From: Blastobasis lacticolella
Taxonomy: Eukaryota > Arthropoda > Insecta > Lepidoptera > Blastobasidae
DNA length: 64,000 bases
Assembly: GCA_905147135.1 (NCBI GenBank)
Contig: LR990050.1
Location: 11,344,001 to 11,408,000, forward strand
Reading direction: 5' to 3'
Part shown: in pieces, positions 45,486 through 55,677 of the stretch
Numbering within the stretch: the stretch's first letter is position 1
Layout: the number at the start of each line of letters is the position of its first letter
Made by a program: the position numbers and the translations under genes
Notes under the pieces: generated by a model
What the model was told of the DNA's origin: nothing
The model's database searches: none
What the model saw: only the letters and a program-made list of their open reading frames with translations

Positions 45486-46329
45486 GTGATGGCGATGATG
45501 ATGCAGACGAGGCTCAAGTCCAAAATTTTACTTTACGCACTTTATGCAATACTTTTGCCGGTTCACCTATAGCTGCTTTTAGCATTAGGTGCTCTTTTAT
45601 CTACAGTACCTTTCAATCACGGCTTTCAATACAAAGACAAAATAATTGACCACGACAACGATGATTAAATGTGGGGTAAAAGGAACTAACATTCCGCTCT
45701 CCTTCTTAGCGTGTCAATGAGAAACACTATAATATAGTGGCCCAAAACTTAGGCACATTGACAGCACTGTCGGTGGCTGTCATAAGATCCTCCTGCGGGC
45801 AGGTGTTTGATCACGCAGGACACTATAAGAGGTGTAACATAGTTTGGACAGCACCGCAGGAATAGTTGGTTTCGGAGCCATCTGAAAGTCCTGACTATCC
45901 ACATTATATTCCGCTAATAGGGAAAACACATACGGAATCAAATACCCTACAACTGACGCTACCTCACGTTCATTTATTATTGAATCATTCCATATAAAAA
46001 TAAATTCAGAAATAAAAAAACACATTAATGTTGCCGACCAGACCCGATATCAGGCCAGCGTGTCTGAATCGCAAAGTTGAAATAGATTGTGGCCAGGATA
46101 ACCCCCATTATGGGGACTAGCGCGTCCTACAGTGATTTCGAGTTTTTGCTAGCCACACAAGAGAATAAACTAGATTGTCTTTGGTCTAGAAACTTTAGAT
46201 GTAGTTCTAACAGATATTCAATATAATTTTGTATGTAAATGAATTGTTGAAATCTAAACGGTGACAGATTTAGGTCAGGTTACTATTGTGACAAAGCAAT
46301 GAGGAGCATTTACAAGTATTATTATTTCG
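45486..46329. other. non-coding
   Basis: No recognised element or gene. Confidence 0.45.
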
Positions 46330-46620
46330 GCGCTTAGGTATACATTGGCCGTGTGGTATCCGGCAGAGTAGAATAGCACCAACGCCTTACACTCGTGGGT
46401 GTCGTATAAGGTGACTAATGTTTTCGAGGCAAAAGAGCTTAGAGTCTCCGTAGGCTGGAAAATAGTATACAACACTGCGATCTCCAATCCGCTTGCCAAG
46501 CGTGGAGATTATGGCAATAACCTCCCCTTTCGCGGGCGAGGCCTTAGGGCCTCACACACTTAGGTCCCACACAGGACTTAGGTCCTGCAGTGGTTTGTTA
46601 CGAGCTGTGATGATGACTTA
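46330..46620 (-). repeat. dispersed repeat family B copy
   Basis: CCGTGTGGTATCCGGCAGAG, GTAGAATAGCACCAACGCC, GGTGTCGTATAAGGTGACTA, CCGCTTGCCAAGCGTGGAG, ATTATGGCAATAACCTCCCC and CCTGCAGTGG. It carries an extra internal duplication (AGGTCCCACACAGGACTTAGG) compared with 36690-36925. Confidence 0.75.
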
Positions 46621-46673
46621 TATAAAACATCGTCATTTTATTGTCATTCACTAATTAAGGTTGATCCCTTGTT

Positions 46674-47612
46674 AAGTTAGACCTAAATTCAATCCCGATC
46701 AGTAAGTCGGCGAGAAATCTTGGGGTGATTCTGGACTCCAATCTTTCTTGGGTTTCACATGTCAACGAGGTCAGTAAGAAATTACATTTCTCACTTCACT
46801 CGCTCAAATGCCTCCAAAGCCTTTTACCTATACAAACTAAGATATCTCTTGTCCAAACCCTCCTTCTCCCTATCCTAGATTACGCTGACTCTTGCTATCT
46901 GGATGTCACAGAAGAGCTTCTAAACAAACTTGAGCGTTTGCAAAATGTCTGCATAAGGTTTATTTTTGGTCTACGAAAGTATGATCATATCTCTCTTTAT
47001 CGATCGCAGCTCAAGTGGCTACCGATTCGTTATCGCAGGAACGCTCATGTCCTTTCTATGCTCTACAATATCCTCAACAATTCCTCTGCTCCCTCATATC
47101 TCCGCAACTCCTTCCACTTCTCCCGGGCCCAAGACAAGCCTTGTCGGTCCAATGTAAAATCATTGTTATCTATCCCTATCCATCATTCCGATTTCTTCTC
47201 CTATTCCTTCACTGTCCATGCAGCGAGACTATGGAACTCACTGCCACATAATGTGCGTGACAGTCAGTCACTGTCTATATTTAAAAAGAGAGTCAAGGAA
47301 TATTATCTTTCCCTGTCTAGTCCATAACTTATATATTTATATATTTTATATCGCTTGTTTTAATAATATGTTTATATTAGCTTTATATACCTATATATTA
47401 TAATATAATATATTTATGTATTTAAATATTCAATTGTTGTGCACGTCGTATCTGCGTTACTTTAGTCTAACATCTCTCTTCTGTAGGCCTGCTGGAAGAA
47501 ATTTCTTTTTAGAAATAAGCAGCGCCTGTTGTGTCTTTTGTTCTATTATATTTCTCTGTATATCATTATTGTGTACAATAAACAGTTAAATAAATAAATA
47601 AATAAATAAATT
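46674..47612 (+). pseudogene. 5'-truncated LINE, C-terminal RT fragment, CR1/L2 group
   Basis: An open frame of 200 codons (46725-47327), continuous upstream to 46680: ARNLGVILDSNLSWVSHV, LVQTLLLPILDYADSCYLD, LERLQNVCIRFIFGLRKYD and HAARLWNSLPHNVRDSQSL. This is the thumb and C-terminal region after the lost catalytic core. It is followed by a 3' UTR and an AAATAAATAAATAAAT tail. The remaining frame is intact, so the insertion is fairly young but cannot move on its own. Confidence 0.85.
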
Positions 47613-47825
47613 CGGGTTTGGCCGCCAATCATCTGTTATGAATGGATGTATCGCTTGAACAATCAGAGATTAACATTGATTGATTTGCTGCGATCCACAT
47701 AATATATACAAGTAAATCTGCTTCTACCATATTTATCTACTGTGTCGTACATAACATTCCCCTAATGATATTAGAATCAACGACTGCTGTAAATGTTAAT
47801 TGAAATCTGTTACTTTCCATAAAAT

Positions 47826-48105
47826 TAAATGACACCACTGGTGACCGGAGAGCTGGCTCGTTCCTCGGGCAACGGATTAGCATCGCTATTCAACGAGGCA
47901 ACGCAGCCAGCTTTCTGGGCACCATTCCGGGGGACAGCGGTGTGGACGACTTTTTTAATTTTTAGTATTATTTTATATGTATGTGTATATTTTTGCTATT
48001 TTAAACTTAGGTATTAATGTATAGGTATTTTTATTATAACTGTAAATATTTTAATGTCAATTATCTAATAAATTAGTAACCTATCAAAAAAAAAAAAAAA
48101 AAAAT
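47826..48105 (+). mobile_element. 3' end of a retroelement with poly(A)
   Basis: A short frame gives ELARSSGNGLASLFNEATQP, AFWAPFRGTAVW, then an AT-rich 3' UTR with AATAAA (48068) and a run of about 20 A at 48087-48105. I read this as a 5'-truncated retroposon; the parent family is not certain. Confidence 0.5.
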
Positions 48106-48329
48106 TAATTGAAAATGATAATTTAACCTCAAATTATTTTTTCTTTCTATTTTACATCCTCTCGACTTCCTTGGGTAATCTAAAACCTAAATGGATTTCA
48201 CAGCAAATCTACAAATACAACTTTATGACTATGTAAAACATTAACAGAAAAGAACATTGTTTATGTTATTATCTTATTTTATTTTTCGATTTATAGCGTC
48301 CCCACTTCGACTAAAATCTAATTCATCGT

Positions 48330-48530
48330 CATCATCATATCAGCCGGAAGACGGGCACAGCTGGGCATAGGGCTCCCAGAGATCTGCACACAGGCCGGTC
48401 CTGTGCCTTCCGCATCCAGCTGTTACTTGCGATCTTTACAATATCGTCGGTCCACCTAGTGCGAGGTCCACCCACGCTGCGTCTTCCGGTACGGCCACTC
48501 GAGAACTTTCCTGCCCCATCGGCCATCTGT
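48330..48530 (-). pseudogene. RTE-type reverse transcriptase C-terminal fragment
   Basis: Minus strand: GRTGRRSVGGPRTRWTDDIV, KIASNSWMRKAQDR and SLGALCPAVPVFR, then a GATGATGATGA end (48334-48327). This is the RR..GRP.TRW.DD type tail of insect RTE-like elements. Only the C-terminus survives. Confidence 0.75.
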
Positions 48531-48624
48531 TCTACGAGCTAATTACCTTGCCCACTGCCACTTAAGCTAGGCAATTCTTCGGACTATTGCGGTGACCTTA
48601 CTTAGTAAGAACATAATTACAATA

Positions 48625-48812
48625 CAATTTTAAATACTAACCGATGCTCTTAAGGTGAGGGAAAACATCGTGATGAAATCTGCAAATTAAGGAAACTACA
48701 GATGGTCGCTAGAATGTAATTACCTGATCGCCAAATCCTGAATCATGGTCAAGGCGGACCCCTGGCCCTTGTTCTCGAGAGCACAACCGGGATATTAACG
48801 CCAAGATGATTA
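48625..48812 (+). repeat. SINE family D 3' part with RTE-like tail
   Basis: CCGATGCTCTTAAGGTGAGG, GAAAACATCGTGATG, ATCGCCAAATCCTGAATCAT, GGCGGACCCCTGGCCC, then GAGAGCACAACCGGGATATT and AACGCCAAGATGAT. The last words are also the 3' end of the RTE copies at 28917 and 15290. Confidence 0.65.
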
Positions 48813-49187
48813 TTTTTAACCATTGCCGCTATCCTGAATTGGTTTATATAGATTCCACTGTCATCTGCAACCAGACCACGGCACTAGATGTGGTAGCGCA
48901 ATTTTTAAATATTTTAAAAGACAGAGTAGATCTATCTTATTTGTTACGTTTGCACACCTGAACTATGTCGAAACGAAGCGTTCAAAACGAAGGTTGGTTA
49001 GAACTATGGCAGACCATGGGAGAGGACCTTCTATTTGTAAACAATTACAAAAAGTTTACACTCGTTTGTCGTCTGAATAGAAATGCATACCAGGCTTTTA
49101 CATATGTGTACATATCTACTTGAGAGTACTAAGACAATAAGGACGACCTCGAGTACGTTTGGGATTCATTCTGGCCACCGATTTGCT

Positions 49188-49234
49188 ATATAAAGTAGAC
49201 TGTACGAAGGTTCTGTCCAGTATTAAGAATAGCC
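49188..49234 (+). promoter_or_regulatory. TATA-box promoter of secreted-protein gene copy 1
   Basis: TATATAAAG begins at 49189, with TGTCCAGTATT (initiator-like CAGT) about 25-30 bases downstream and the ATG at 49235. The same TATA, spacing and start are kept in copy 2 (53939-53984). About 400 bp upstream are also conserved between the copies. Confidence 0.65.
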
Positions 49235-49405
49235 ATGAGTCGTACAGTTTTGAGAATTGTTGTAGTATTGTGCGCAGTAGTGGGCTTGGTGATGGGCCAA
49301 GCCAACACCACAACAGCCGCTACCACCACTCCAGCCACCACCCCTGCCGCCGCCACCACCACCACCGCAGCGACCACAACCCATAGACCCTGTATTGTGC
49401 AGACG
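49235..49405 (+). CDS. small secreted Thr-rich protein, exon 1 (copy 1)
   Basis: 57 codons from an ATG next to a TATA promoter. MSRTVLRIVVVLCAVVGLVM and then GQ form a signal peptide; the mature part starts near QANTTTAATTT and is a Thr/Ala/Pro-rich linker, probably O-glycosylated, ending THRPCIVQT with one Cys. The exon is predicted to end at ACG|GTAACA in phase 0. Without splicing, the frame runs 24 more codons to 49480. I prefer splicing because the copies are nearly identical up to about the PC codons and then differ mostly by amino-acid-changing substitutions. I do not recognise the family. The likely site of action is extracellular. Confidence 0.6.
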
Positions 49406-49601
49406 GTAACAACATTTCAGCTATCATTATTTTTTGGAATCATAGTGATAACTGCACCAACGAAACCGAATGTTATTTAATAAACATTGAGAAAATAGAT
49501 TGTAACAGTTTAAACAAACTTAAAGCTAAAATTAATCTAATAATGTTTTCATACATTCAAATACAGCGTATTGCCGAATCGACTTCTTTAGCGCCGAAAC
49601 C

Positions 49602-49722
49602 ATCATCATCATCTTGACATTAAATCCCGGTTGCGTCGCGCGGCATGCGAGGGTCCAGGGTCCGTCTTCCTACTCCTTTTAATCCACTTTGTTCGGTCTT
49701 CGGCATCCATCTATCTGTCCTC
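49602..49722 (-). mobile_element. RTE LINE tail insertion, shared by both copies
   Basis: Minus strand: a C-terminal remnant ...KRSRKTDPGPSHA, then CGCAACCGGGATTTAATG and AAGATGATGATGATGG. GCGCCGAAACC occurs at both borders (49591-49601 and 49723-49733), giving an 11-bp target duplication. The same insertion lies at 54440-54536 in copy 2, so it came before the segmental duplication. Confidence 0.8.
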
Positions 49723-50636
49723 GCGCCGAAACCGAAAACGGAAAATTCGGTCGAACACTACAGTGAATTAGATAGATAAAAGAACAATTAACAGTGACTC
49801 GAATCCTAAATAAACTATTAGGGAAAATGCCCAAGAGGCTGGCCACGATAGGTAGGGAATATGAGGATATTTCCACGTTAAATTTCTTTAAAAATAATGG
49901 ATAATTGCTCTCTTAAACTAAAAGGGTGCTATTTTTTTAATTATGTACTAGTAGAGTATACATAATTAAAGATTATTTTATCTATTTAGATAAACAGAGA
50001 ATGGGGTCCCGACACGACTTGATCTTTTGGCACGTGGCCGAAATCTGAACTAGAATGAGGGTCACGAGACTTTGCGCCCGACTGAAAGTGGAACTAAATT
50101 TGACTGACAATGTCTAGTTCAGCCACATTACACAAAACAATCAGTAGGTAATTTTCATAGAAACGGTCGAAGGAAAACGCCGATTCGCAGAGCATTGTTC
50201 GTCCGTCTGTCAGTACCACGGGGGGATCACAAGCACAATTGAGATTAGCTTGGGCTCCTGAGATGGTGGTGGGCCCCACAACCCCCATAATTCCAACCTC
50301 ATAAATATGATGCAAAGCATCCAGATGAGGTATTAGTGATCCCTATTAAAATTTGAGATATATTTAATGACATGAGCTAGGTACGGCCGGCCAAAAAAGG
50401 GGTCTATTAGGTTTGATGATAGACTCCATGGCACACGTCGTTAAGGGTGAGAATAGACAATTATTGCAAGGAAAAATCAACAATTTTATTGTTTTATGAC
50501 GGAGGTACATCAGAACTTCAACTTAGGATTGCAGGAAAAATTTTAAAAAATTGCGAAACACTGTTCATAGTCTAAATGTTATTTTATTCAATTAAGCATT
50601 TATATTCTAATTATTTTAGTATACTCTTTATTTCAG

Positions 50637-50782
50637 AAGATACGTCAATATTTCGAGCAGTTGGCGAAGATGACTTACTGATTGTTTCTGAATCTCGGGT
50701 TGGCTGGAAAAACCAATATGTGGTTGACAACGAACAAGGTCTAATAATGGAGACGCTTTTTGACATGACTGGCTCAAAGTAA
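50637..50782 (+). other. candidate exon of unknown gene inside the Helitron-like segment
   Basis: Preceded by a strong acceptor (TACTCTTTATTTCAG). In one phase it encodes 48 residues (DTSIFRAVGEDDLLIVSESR, GWKNQYVVDNEQG, LFDMTGSK) and then a stop; AATAAA follows at about 50974. In phase 0, the phase of exon 1, it gives 14 residues ending FEQLAKMTY and then a stop. I recognise neither. It could be a captured exon, a terminal exon of copy 1, or chance. Confidence 0.3.
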
Positions 50783-51192
50783 CCCGGAATCTAAAGCACT
50801 AAAGACAATGATCAAAAAAGATAAATCGACAGGCGCGCCATCACCTGTCAGCAAAGTCTCTTGGCTTTCAGTATAACGTTGTCGACCGACAGACGGACGC
50901 GGCGTGGGGCTTTGTTTTATAAATATGTAGTGATCGTGATGATACAGTGAGCAAGCAAAGTTCTAAGTATCTGAAATAAAAGGCACCTGACCAAAATCAC
51001 CCTTATTAGAAAAATAAGTAACGTTTTTATTCTACAAATTGATTGATTTTTCTGCAGTCTGGAAAAAACAGAAAAAACGAATATGGCGAGTTTAAACATG
51101 CATAAATGCATGACCACCTTAAGAGTCATAATGCTTTGCACTACTGTGCAGTTTTTAAACAGTTTTATAGCATGAATTAAATTTTCATTTAA

Positions 51193-51483
51193 TATATAAA
51201 AATTACCCTGGGGGAAAGTTATAAGGAGTCCATTGGGCATAACGGACAGCTAACTCTCTCTATTTTTATCAAACTGATTTTGGCTAAAGACGCAGCAAAT
51301 GCCGTGAATGTTGCTGTAGCGGCAAAGGAATTTTTTCTTGAAGTGATAAAGCACTTATGCTCATGGACTGTACTTTGTGGCGCTGGCCTTTCACCCATAG
51401 AAGGCTACCCCAAAATCCCCACGGGATCACACGGCATCGGAGACTCTACATTGTACCCGTGTGAATCCAGGGTCGATCGCTAG
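51193..51483 (+). other. unrecognised open frame next to the Helitron 3' end
   Basis: 97 codons without ATG. The middle is helix-like (LAKDAANAVNVAVAAKEFF, LEVIKHLC) and the last third lies in the Helitron 3' terminus. No splice sites are convincing. Possibly captured coding sequence, possibly chance. Confidence 0.2.
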
Positions 51484-51714
51484 TTCAAAATGTATATGTA
51501 TATATATTTAGTGATCCTTTGGAACAGATAACATAGATAAGTTGTTTCTAAAATCAGTTTTTCCATTACAGATTTTTCACCATGTTGCTGGCATGTGGGA
51601 CAGTGTAAGAACGACATTTTAGTTACATAGTCTTAATACATCTCAGTGTTAGGCAAAAGACCATGCGGATCAGCTGATGTTGATGATGTTGATCAATCGT
51701 TTGTTTCTTGGCCA

Positions 51715-52165
51715 TCTTGGGGTTAATGTCCCTGTTGTGTCCTCGCGCACGAAGGCTCGGGGTTCAGGATTTAGCAGATCAGGTAATTACTGTGGAGTGG
51801 CTGCCCTTTGACCTCTGTGACTCTGTTAACTGATAAACCTGGCCAGATTTGATTTTGGTTGCCTACACATTCAGTCGCCAGTTGGAGCACCGGTTAGTGT
51901 TATCAGAAAAAAGCGGCACTGGGGTTTGAACCTGGTACCTCGGGCTACCGATGCTCTCAACTGATCAGCATCATCTGTGTGCTCTTACCCCACTATGTGG
52001 GGTCATCACAATGCTTAAGTCTCTATCTGACGGTAACACCTTGGTGCTAACTGATATACATACTTTTTAAGTACGTACTTATAACCGTCACAGTAAATAA
52101 AATTCATAAAGGAATCGAACCCGGTAACTTTTGCGTGATAGACTGGTATGTTAAACACTGAACCT
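51715..52165 (-). repeat. SINE family D, nearly complete, with two tRNA-like modules
   Basis: On the minus strand it opens with a tRNA-like module: GTTCAGTGTTTAACATACC, then CACGCAAAAGTTACC and the B-box-like GGGTTCGATTCC. A second module follows (TGATCAGTTGAGAGCATCGG, then AGGTTCAAACCCC). The 3' part ends with GGACACAACAGGGACATTAA and CCCCAAGATGG, resembling the RTE LINE 3' end. It is present in both duplication copies, so it came before them. Confidence 0.65.
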
Positions 52166-52223
52166 CTCTTTTCAAACGTCAAAAATCGATTGCATTGAAC
52201 TTAGCTTAACTTTTTTTTTTCAG

Positions 52224-52344
52224 TTGTGGGGTGCTGGATGATTTAGATTTATTATGGACTTCACCGCCGACGCCTGCCCTGCCCCTGCCAACACCAAAAA
52301 CATAATATGGAGAATTGTTAATACCTATTCAGCAGAAAAATAAA
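52224..52344 (+). other. candidate terminal exon of copy 1
   Basis: Follows a polypyrimidine tract and acceptor (CTTTTTTTTTTCAG). In phase 0 after exon 1 it adds five residues (LWGAG) and a stop, giving a protein of about 62 residues. AATAAA is at 52339. Sequence just after the stop is better conserved in copy 2 than the coding bit itself, so the exon assignment is uncertain; a further exon may be missing. Confidence 0.35.
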
Positions 52345-52450
52345 TATAAAGTTTTTATAAAAATTTAAATACGTGTTTTTCTATTTAGTTTCCTTGTCGC
52401 TAACCAATACATATGTCGCACGTACCTATATCGGGTATATTTATATTATT

Positions 52451-52712
52451 TTTGACGGCCTGAGTGGTTAAATGGTTAACATGGTCTGCCACGCAAGAGG
52501 TCCCGGGTTCGATTCCCGGCCGGGCAGAAACTGAAATGATGAATTTTAATTTCTGTTACGGGTCTGGGTGTTCTATGTATAATAAATAATTAAAAAGTAT
52601 TTAAGTAGTTTATCAGTTATCTAGCACCCATAACACAAGCTTTGCTTACTTTGGGGGTAGATGGCGCTGTGTGAATTTGTCCACGAATATTTATTTATTT
52701 ATTTTATTTATA
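52451..52712 (+). repeat. tRNA-derived SINE, private to copy 1
   Basis: Head: GACGGCCTGAGTGGTTAAAT (A-box region) and the B box GGTTCGATTCC inside a perfect T-arm (CCGGG/CCCGG). Then a body with TTACGGGTCTGGGTGTT, and a tail ACACAAGCTTTGCTTACTTT, GGGGGTAGATGGCGCTGTGT and an ATTTATTTATTTAT end. It interrupts sequence that is continuous in copy 2 near 56680, so it was inserted after the duplication or lost from copy 2. The acceptor stem does not pair well, so this is not a working tRNA gene. Confidence 0.8.
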
Positions 52713-52958
52713 TAACCAAAATCGGGTATTTGATCAAAAACCTAGGCTCTTCAGAAATAACCGGAAGACGACAAAATGACTACTTAATCTTATCTTAATC
52801 ATAAATCTAAGAAAATCCGGTTTTTATCAAGAAACCTGTTTAGATTTATGCTAAAACTTAAGCTCGAACGCGATCGAATGGAATATTTGGGTTGATGGGG
52901 ATTTTCCACGTTCCAGCTTCGCAAAGACTTGCCTTACATTTTCAGTTTCAATTAAATT

Positions 52959-53555
52959 ATTCTTCCAGATTCGGAGGATTCGGCACGCACATGTGTCCGA
53001 GTTTTCATAGAATTTTATAAAATTCTATGAAAACTAAATAATTCTAAAATTCGTTTCGTGTGATTCGTTCTGCGCGGTCGGCTAGGATAAACGTGCGTTC
53101 ACCTTAAAGTTTCATCGCTTTTCCTATGCTTTTCCTGAAAATTCCTGTCATTACAACCTCTGGGGATCTTCCTGTTTTTCCCTTGCCGCTACGAGATTTC
53201 GGATGTTCATAGCGGTTACCACTTACCATCAGATATTCCTGCCAGCTCGTGTTTGCCTAACTCTAATATATAAAAAAGACACTCGGTCACAATACTAGGT
53301 TGTATCACAACGCAGCACTATTACTAATATTTTTGGGTGAATGCGTTATTTTGAAATCAACGCGAAACGAAGTAGCATTCCTAAGTGCCTACAGAATACT
53401 GAGCCGAAAAAAAATATCTACCTTGTGAAACAATTCATATACTGTCTAAAGATTTAACAATTTTCCTATTCTTTCATATAATATCTACTGCTGCACAAAA
53501 GCAGTTACCACTTTCCAGCAGGTGGGATGTCTAACAAAAGTAATGTTTTACTAAC
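52959..53555. other. spacer between duplication copies
   Basis: The short inverted repeat TTCATAGAATTTTATAAAAT / TTCTATGAAAACT lies at about 53002-53033. No other feature. Confidence 0.45.
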
Positions 53556-53938
53556 AACCATTGCGCAGAGTAACACCGCTATCCTAAATTGGTTTATATA
53601 AATTCCACTGTCATCTGCAACCAGACCCACGGCACGAGTTGCGGTAGCGCAATTCTTTAAATATTTTAAGACAGAGTAGATCTGTCTTATTTGTTACGTT
53701 TTTACACCTGAACTGTGTCGAAACGAAAGGTTCAAAACGAAGGTTGGTTAGAACTATGGCAGACCATGGGGAAGGACCTTCTATTTGTAAACAATTACAA
53801 AAAGTTTACACTTGTTTGTCGTCTGAATAGAAATTCATACCAGGCTTATACATATGTGTACCTATCTACTTGACAGTACTAAAACAATAAGGACGACCTC
53901 GAGTACAAGTGGGATTCGTTCTGGCCACCGATTTGCTA

Positions 53939-53984
53939 TATAAAGTAGACTGTACGGAGGTTCTGTCCAGTATTGAGAATAACC
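53939..53984 (+). promoter_or_regulatory. TATA-box promoter of secreted-protein gene copy 2
   Basis: TATATAAAG, then TGTCCAGTATT, then the ATG at 53985, with the same spacing as copy 1. Confidence 0.65.
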
Positions 53985-54149
53985 ATGAGTCGTACAGTTT
54001 TGAGAATTGTTGTAGTATTGTGCGCAGTAGTGGGTTTGGTGCTGGGCCAAGACAACACCACTACAGCCGCTACCACCACTTCAACCACCACCCCTGCCGC
54101 CACCACCACCACAACGACCACAACCCATAAACCCTGTTTAGCGTCGAAG
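53985..54149 (+). CDS. small secreted Thr-rich protein, exon 1 (copy 2)
   Basis: 55 codons. The signal peptide is almost identical to copy 1 (one synonymous change and one Met-to-Leu change), then QDNTTTAATTTSTTTP and a Thr run ending HKPCLASK. The predicted donor is AAG|GTAACA, phase 0. The linker differs from copy 1 by single-codon changes and a net loss of two codons. Spliced to the candidate terminal exon at 56493 it would add FLKALMF. The frame is also open unspliced to 54236. Function unknown; a secreted, probably glycosylated peptide is the only safe statement. Confidence 0.6.
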
Positions 54150-54439
54150 GTAACAACATTTCAGCAATCATTATTTTGCGAAATCATAATGATAACTGCA
54201 CCAAAGAAAAACTGTAATATATGTTACATAAGTTGAAGGGAACAGGGTCCGACTGAAATTGAAACCGAAATTTGTCTTATTGTGACAAAAGTTAGGCAAT
54301 AAACATTGAGATGTTACAATACATTGTTATATGCAGTTTAAACAAACTTAACGCTAGCAAACTACAATGAATCTAATTTTTTTATATACATTCAAATACA
54401 GCGTAGTCTAGCCAAATTGTCTTCTTTCGCGCCGAAACC

Positions 54440-54536
54440 ATCACCATCATCTTGTCGTTAAATCTCGGTTGCGTAGCACGCGAGGCTCCGCGGTCCGCTA
54501 TACTACGACTCTTAGCCCACTTTGCTCGGTCTTCGG
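54440..54536 (-). mobile_element. RTE LINE tail, copy shared with 49602
   Basis: Same insertion point as in copy 1 (after GCGCCGAAACC at 54429-54439). The minus-strand words CGCAACCGAGATTTAACG and ACAAGATGATGGTGATGG match its 3' end. The right duplication site is degraded and separated by the later SINE. Confidence 0.7.
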
Positions 54537-54904
54537 AATCATCATCATCATTTAAGAGAGGTAGGTCATAGCGGGATTGCCCGTTCGAATTGGAGCCGTC
54601 CGACTGGGGAAGTACCTCCACCTTACAGAATACCGCAGCTAAACAATACTCTTTTAAATAGTATTGTGTTTCTGCCGGTAAGTATGGTTTCCAGAGCTCC
54701 ATGGGGTGGGAATTTGGGGAACAGTGGCTTTGGCAGTGGAGGGATATTTGCCTGTTTGCTGCCAGAGTAACGTGTTATAGAGGTGGGCAACGCATTGGCG
54801 ATAGTCTCGGTGTTGCTAATGTCTATAGGCAGTGGTGACCACTTTCCATCAGGTGGCCCGCTTGCCTATCGTATAACATAAAAAAAAAAGAAAAAAAAAC
54901 ATTC
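54537..54904 (+). repeat. SINE family A, most complete copy, private to copy 2
   Basis: Starts AATCATCATCATCATTTAAG, then GATTGCCCGTTCGAATTGG (box-B-like GTTCGAATTGG), CAGAATACCGCAGCTAAAC, ACTCTTTTAAATAGTATTG, the CATGGGGTGGGAATTTGGGG block, GGTGGGCAACGCATTGGCGA, TGACCACTTTCCATCAGGTG and CGTATAACAT plus an A-rich tail. It splits sequence continuous in copy 1 (CTTCGG|CATCCATC). Other copies or pieces: 10869, 32696, 39764 and 61258. Confidence 0.8.
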
Positions 54905-55677
54905 CATCCATCTTAGCGCTGAATCCAAAACGGAAATTTCGGTCGAACACTACAGTGAATTAGATAGTTATAAAACAACAATTAACAGTGACTCAAATAC
55001 TAACTAAACTATTAGGGAAAATGCCCAAGAGGCTGGCCACGATAGGTAGGGTACCTACTACGCTGGACAGCGAAGCAAAGCTCATTCATAACCTAGTTTA
55101 AAGTTGACATTCATTGCAGACCTACAAGGAACGTTTACGGTCGTGCAAACTGGCAACCGTCTGTTTTACTATATGTAATTACATTACATATACATATTTT
55201 AACTTTGTATGTACTTAAAAACAATAAAATCAATTGTAGCTTTAGATGCTCCTAAAACATTATCATCATATAAGCGTCGCTACCGGCTTCTGCCAGGGTC
55301 CGGTTTCTTCAGATTAAATAAATATAATTATTGTTGCATATCTGCATTTTTTTTACAAATATCGTAGGTAATCGCAACGTCAGTCTGGGTGCTTAGAAAT
55401 ACATTAATTATTCAACTATGGTACATACAACGTTAAAAATAAAAGTACAATTTTTTTCAGCCTTTCATTAGCTGAGACGGGATTATCCACGTAAAATTCC
55501 TTTAAAAATAATGGAGATGATTCTTAAATCAATTATTTATAATTGCTCTCTTAAACTAGAAGGGGAATTTTTTTAAAGTATGTATTTTTATATATTTAGT
55601 TATTTTTTATAAACTTTTTATATATTTAGATAAATAGAGAATGAGGTTGCCAGGGAGCACGATGTGATCTTTTGGCA

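Larger units (their letters stand above)
50033..51483 (+). mobile_element. Helitron-like segment present in copy 1 only
   Basis: Begins after GATCTTTTGGCA, where copy 2 instead has only ~66 bp (55678-55743). It ends CACACGGCATCGG, TTGTACCCGTGTGAATCCAG and GGTCGATCGCTAG, which resembles the CTAG 3' terminus of lepidopteran Helitrons. A Helitron-like interior word is also at 50885-50945 (GGACGCGGCGTGGGGCTTTG). No Rep/helicase is present, so it is non-autonomous. It contains two open frames that are not TE-like (50637-50782 and 51193-51483) and may hold captured host sequence. Confidence 0.5.
48818..52958 (+). repeat. tandem segmental duplication, copy 1
   Basis: Starts near CCGCTATCCTGAATTGG and ends near CAAAGACTTGCCTTACATTT. 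Copy 2 is 53556-56920. The whole promoter, first exon, intron and terminal region of a small secreted-protein gene are repeated, with later insertions in each copy. This copy is longer because of a ~1.45-kb Helitron-like segment (50033-51483) and a SINE (52451-52712). Confidence 0.9.

Noticed and set aside
52451..52530. Possible tRNA gene
   Set aside because: The T-arm is perfect but the acceptor stem pairs poorly and a SINE body follows directly; it is a SINE head.
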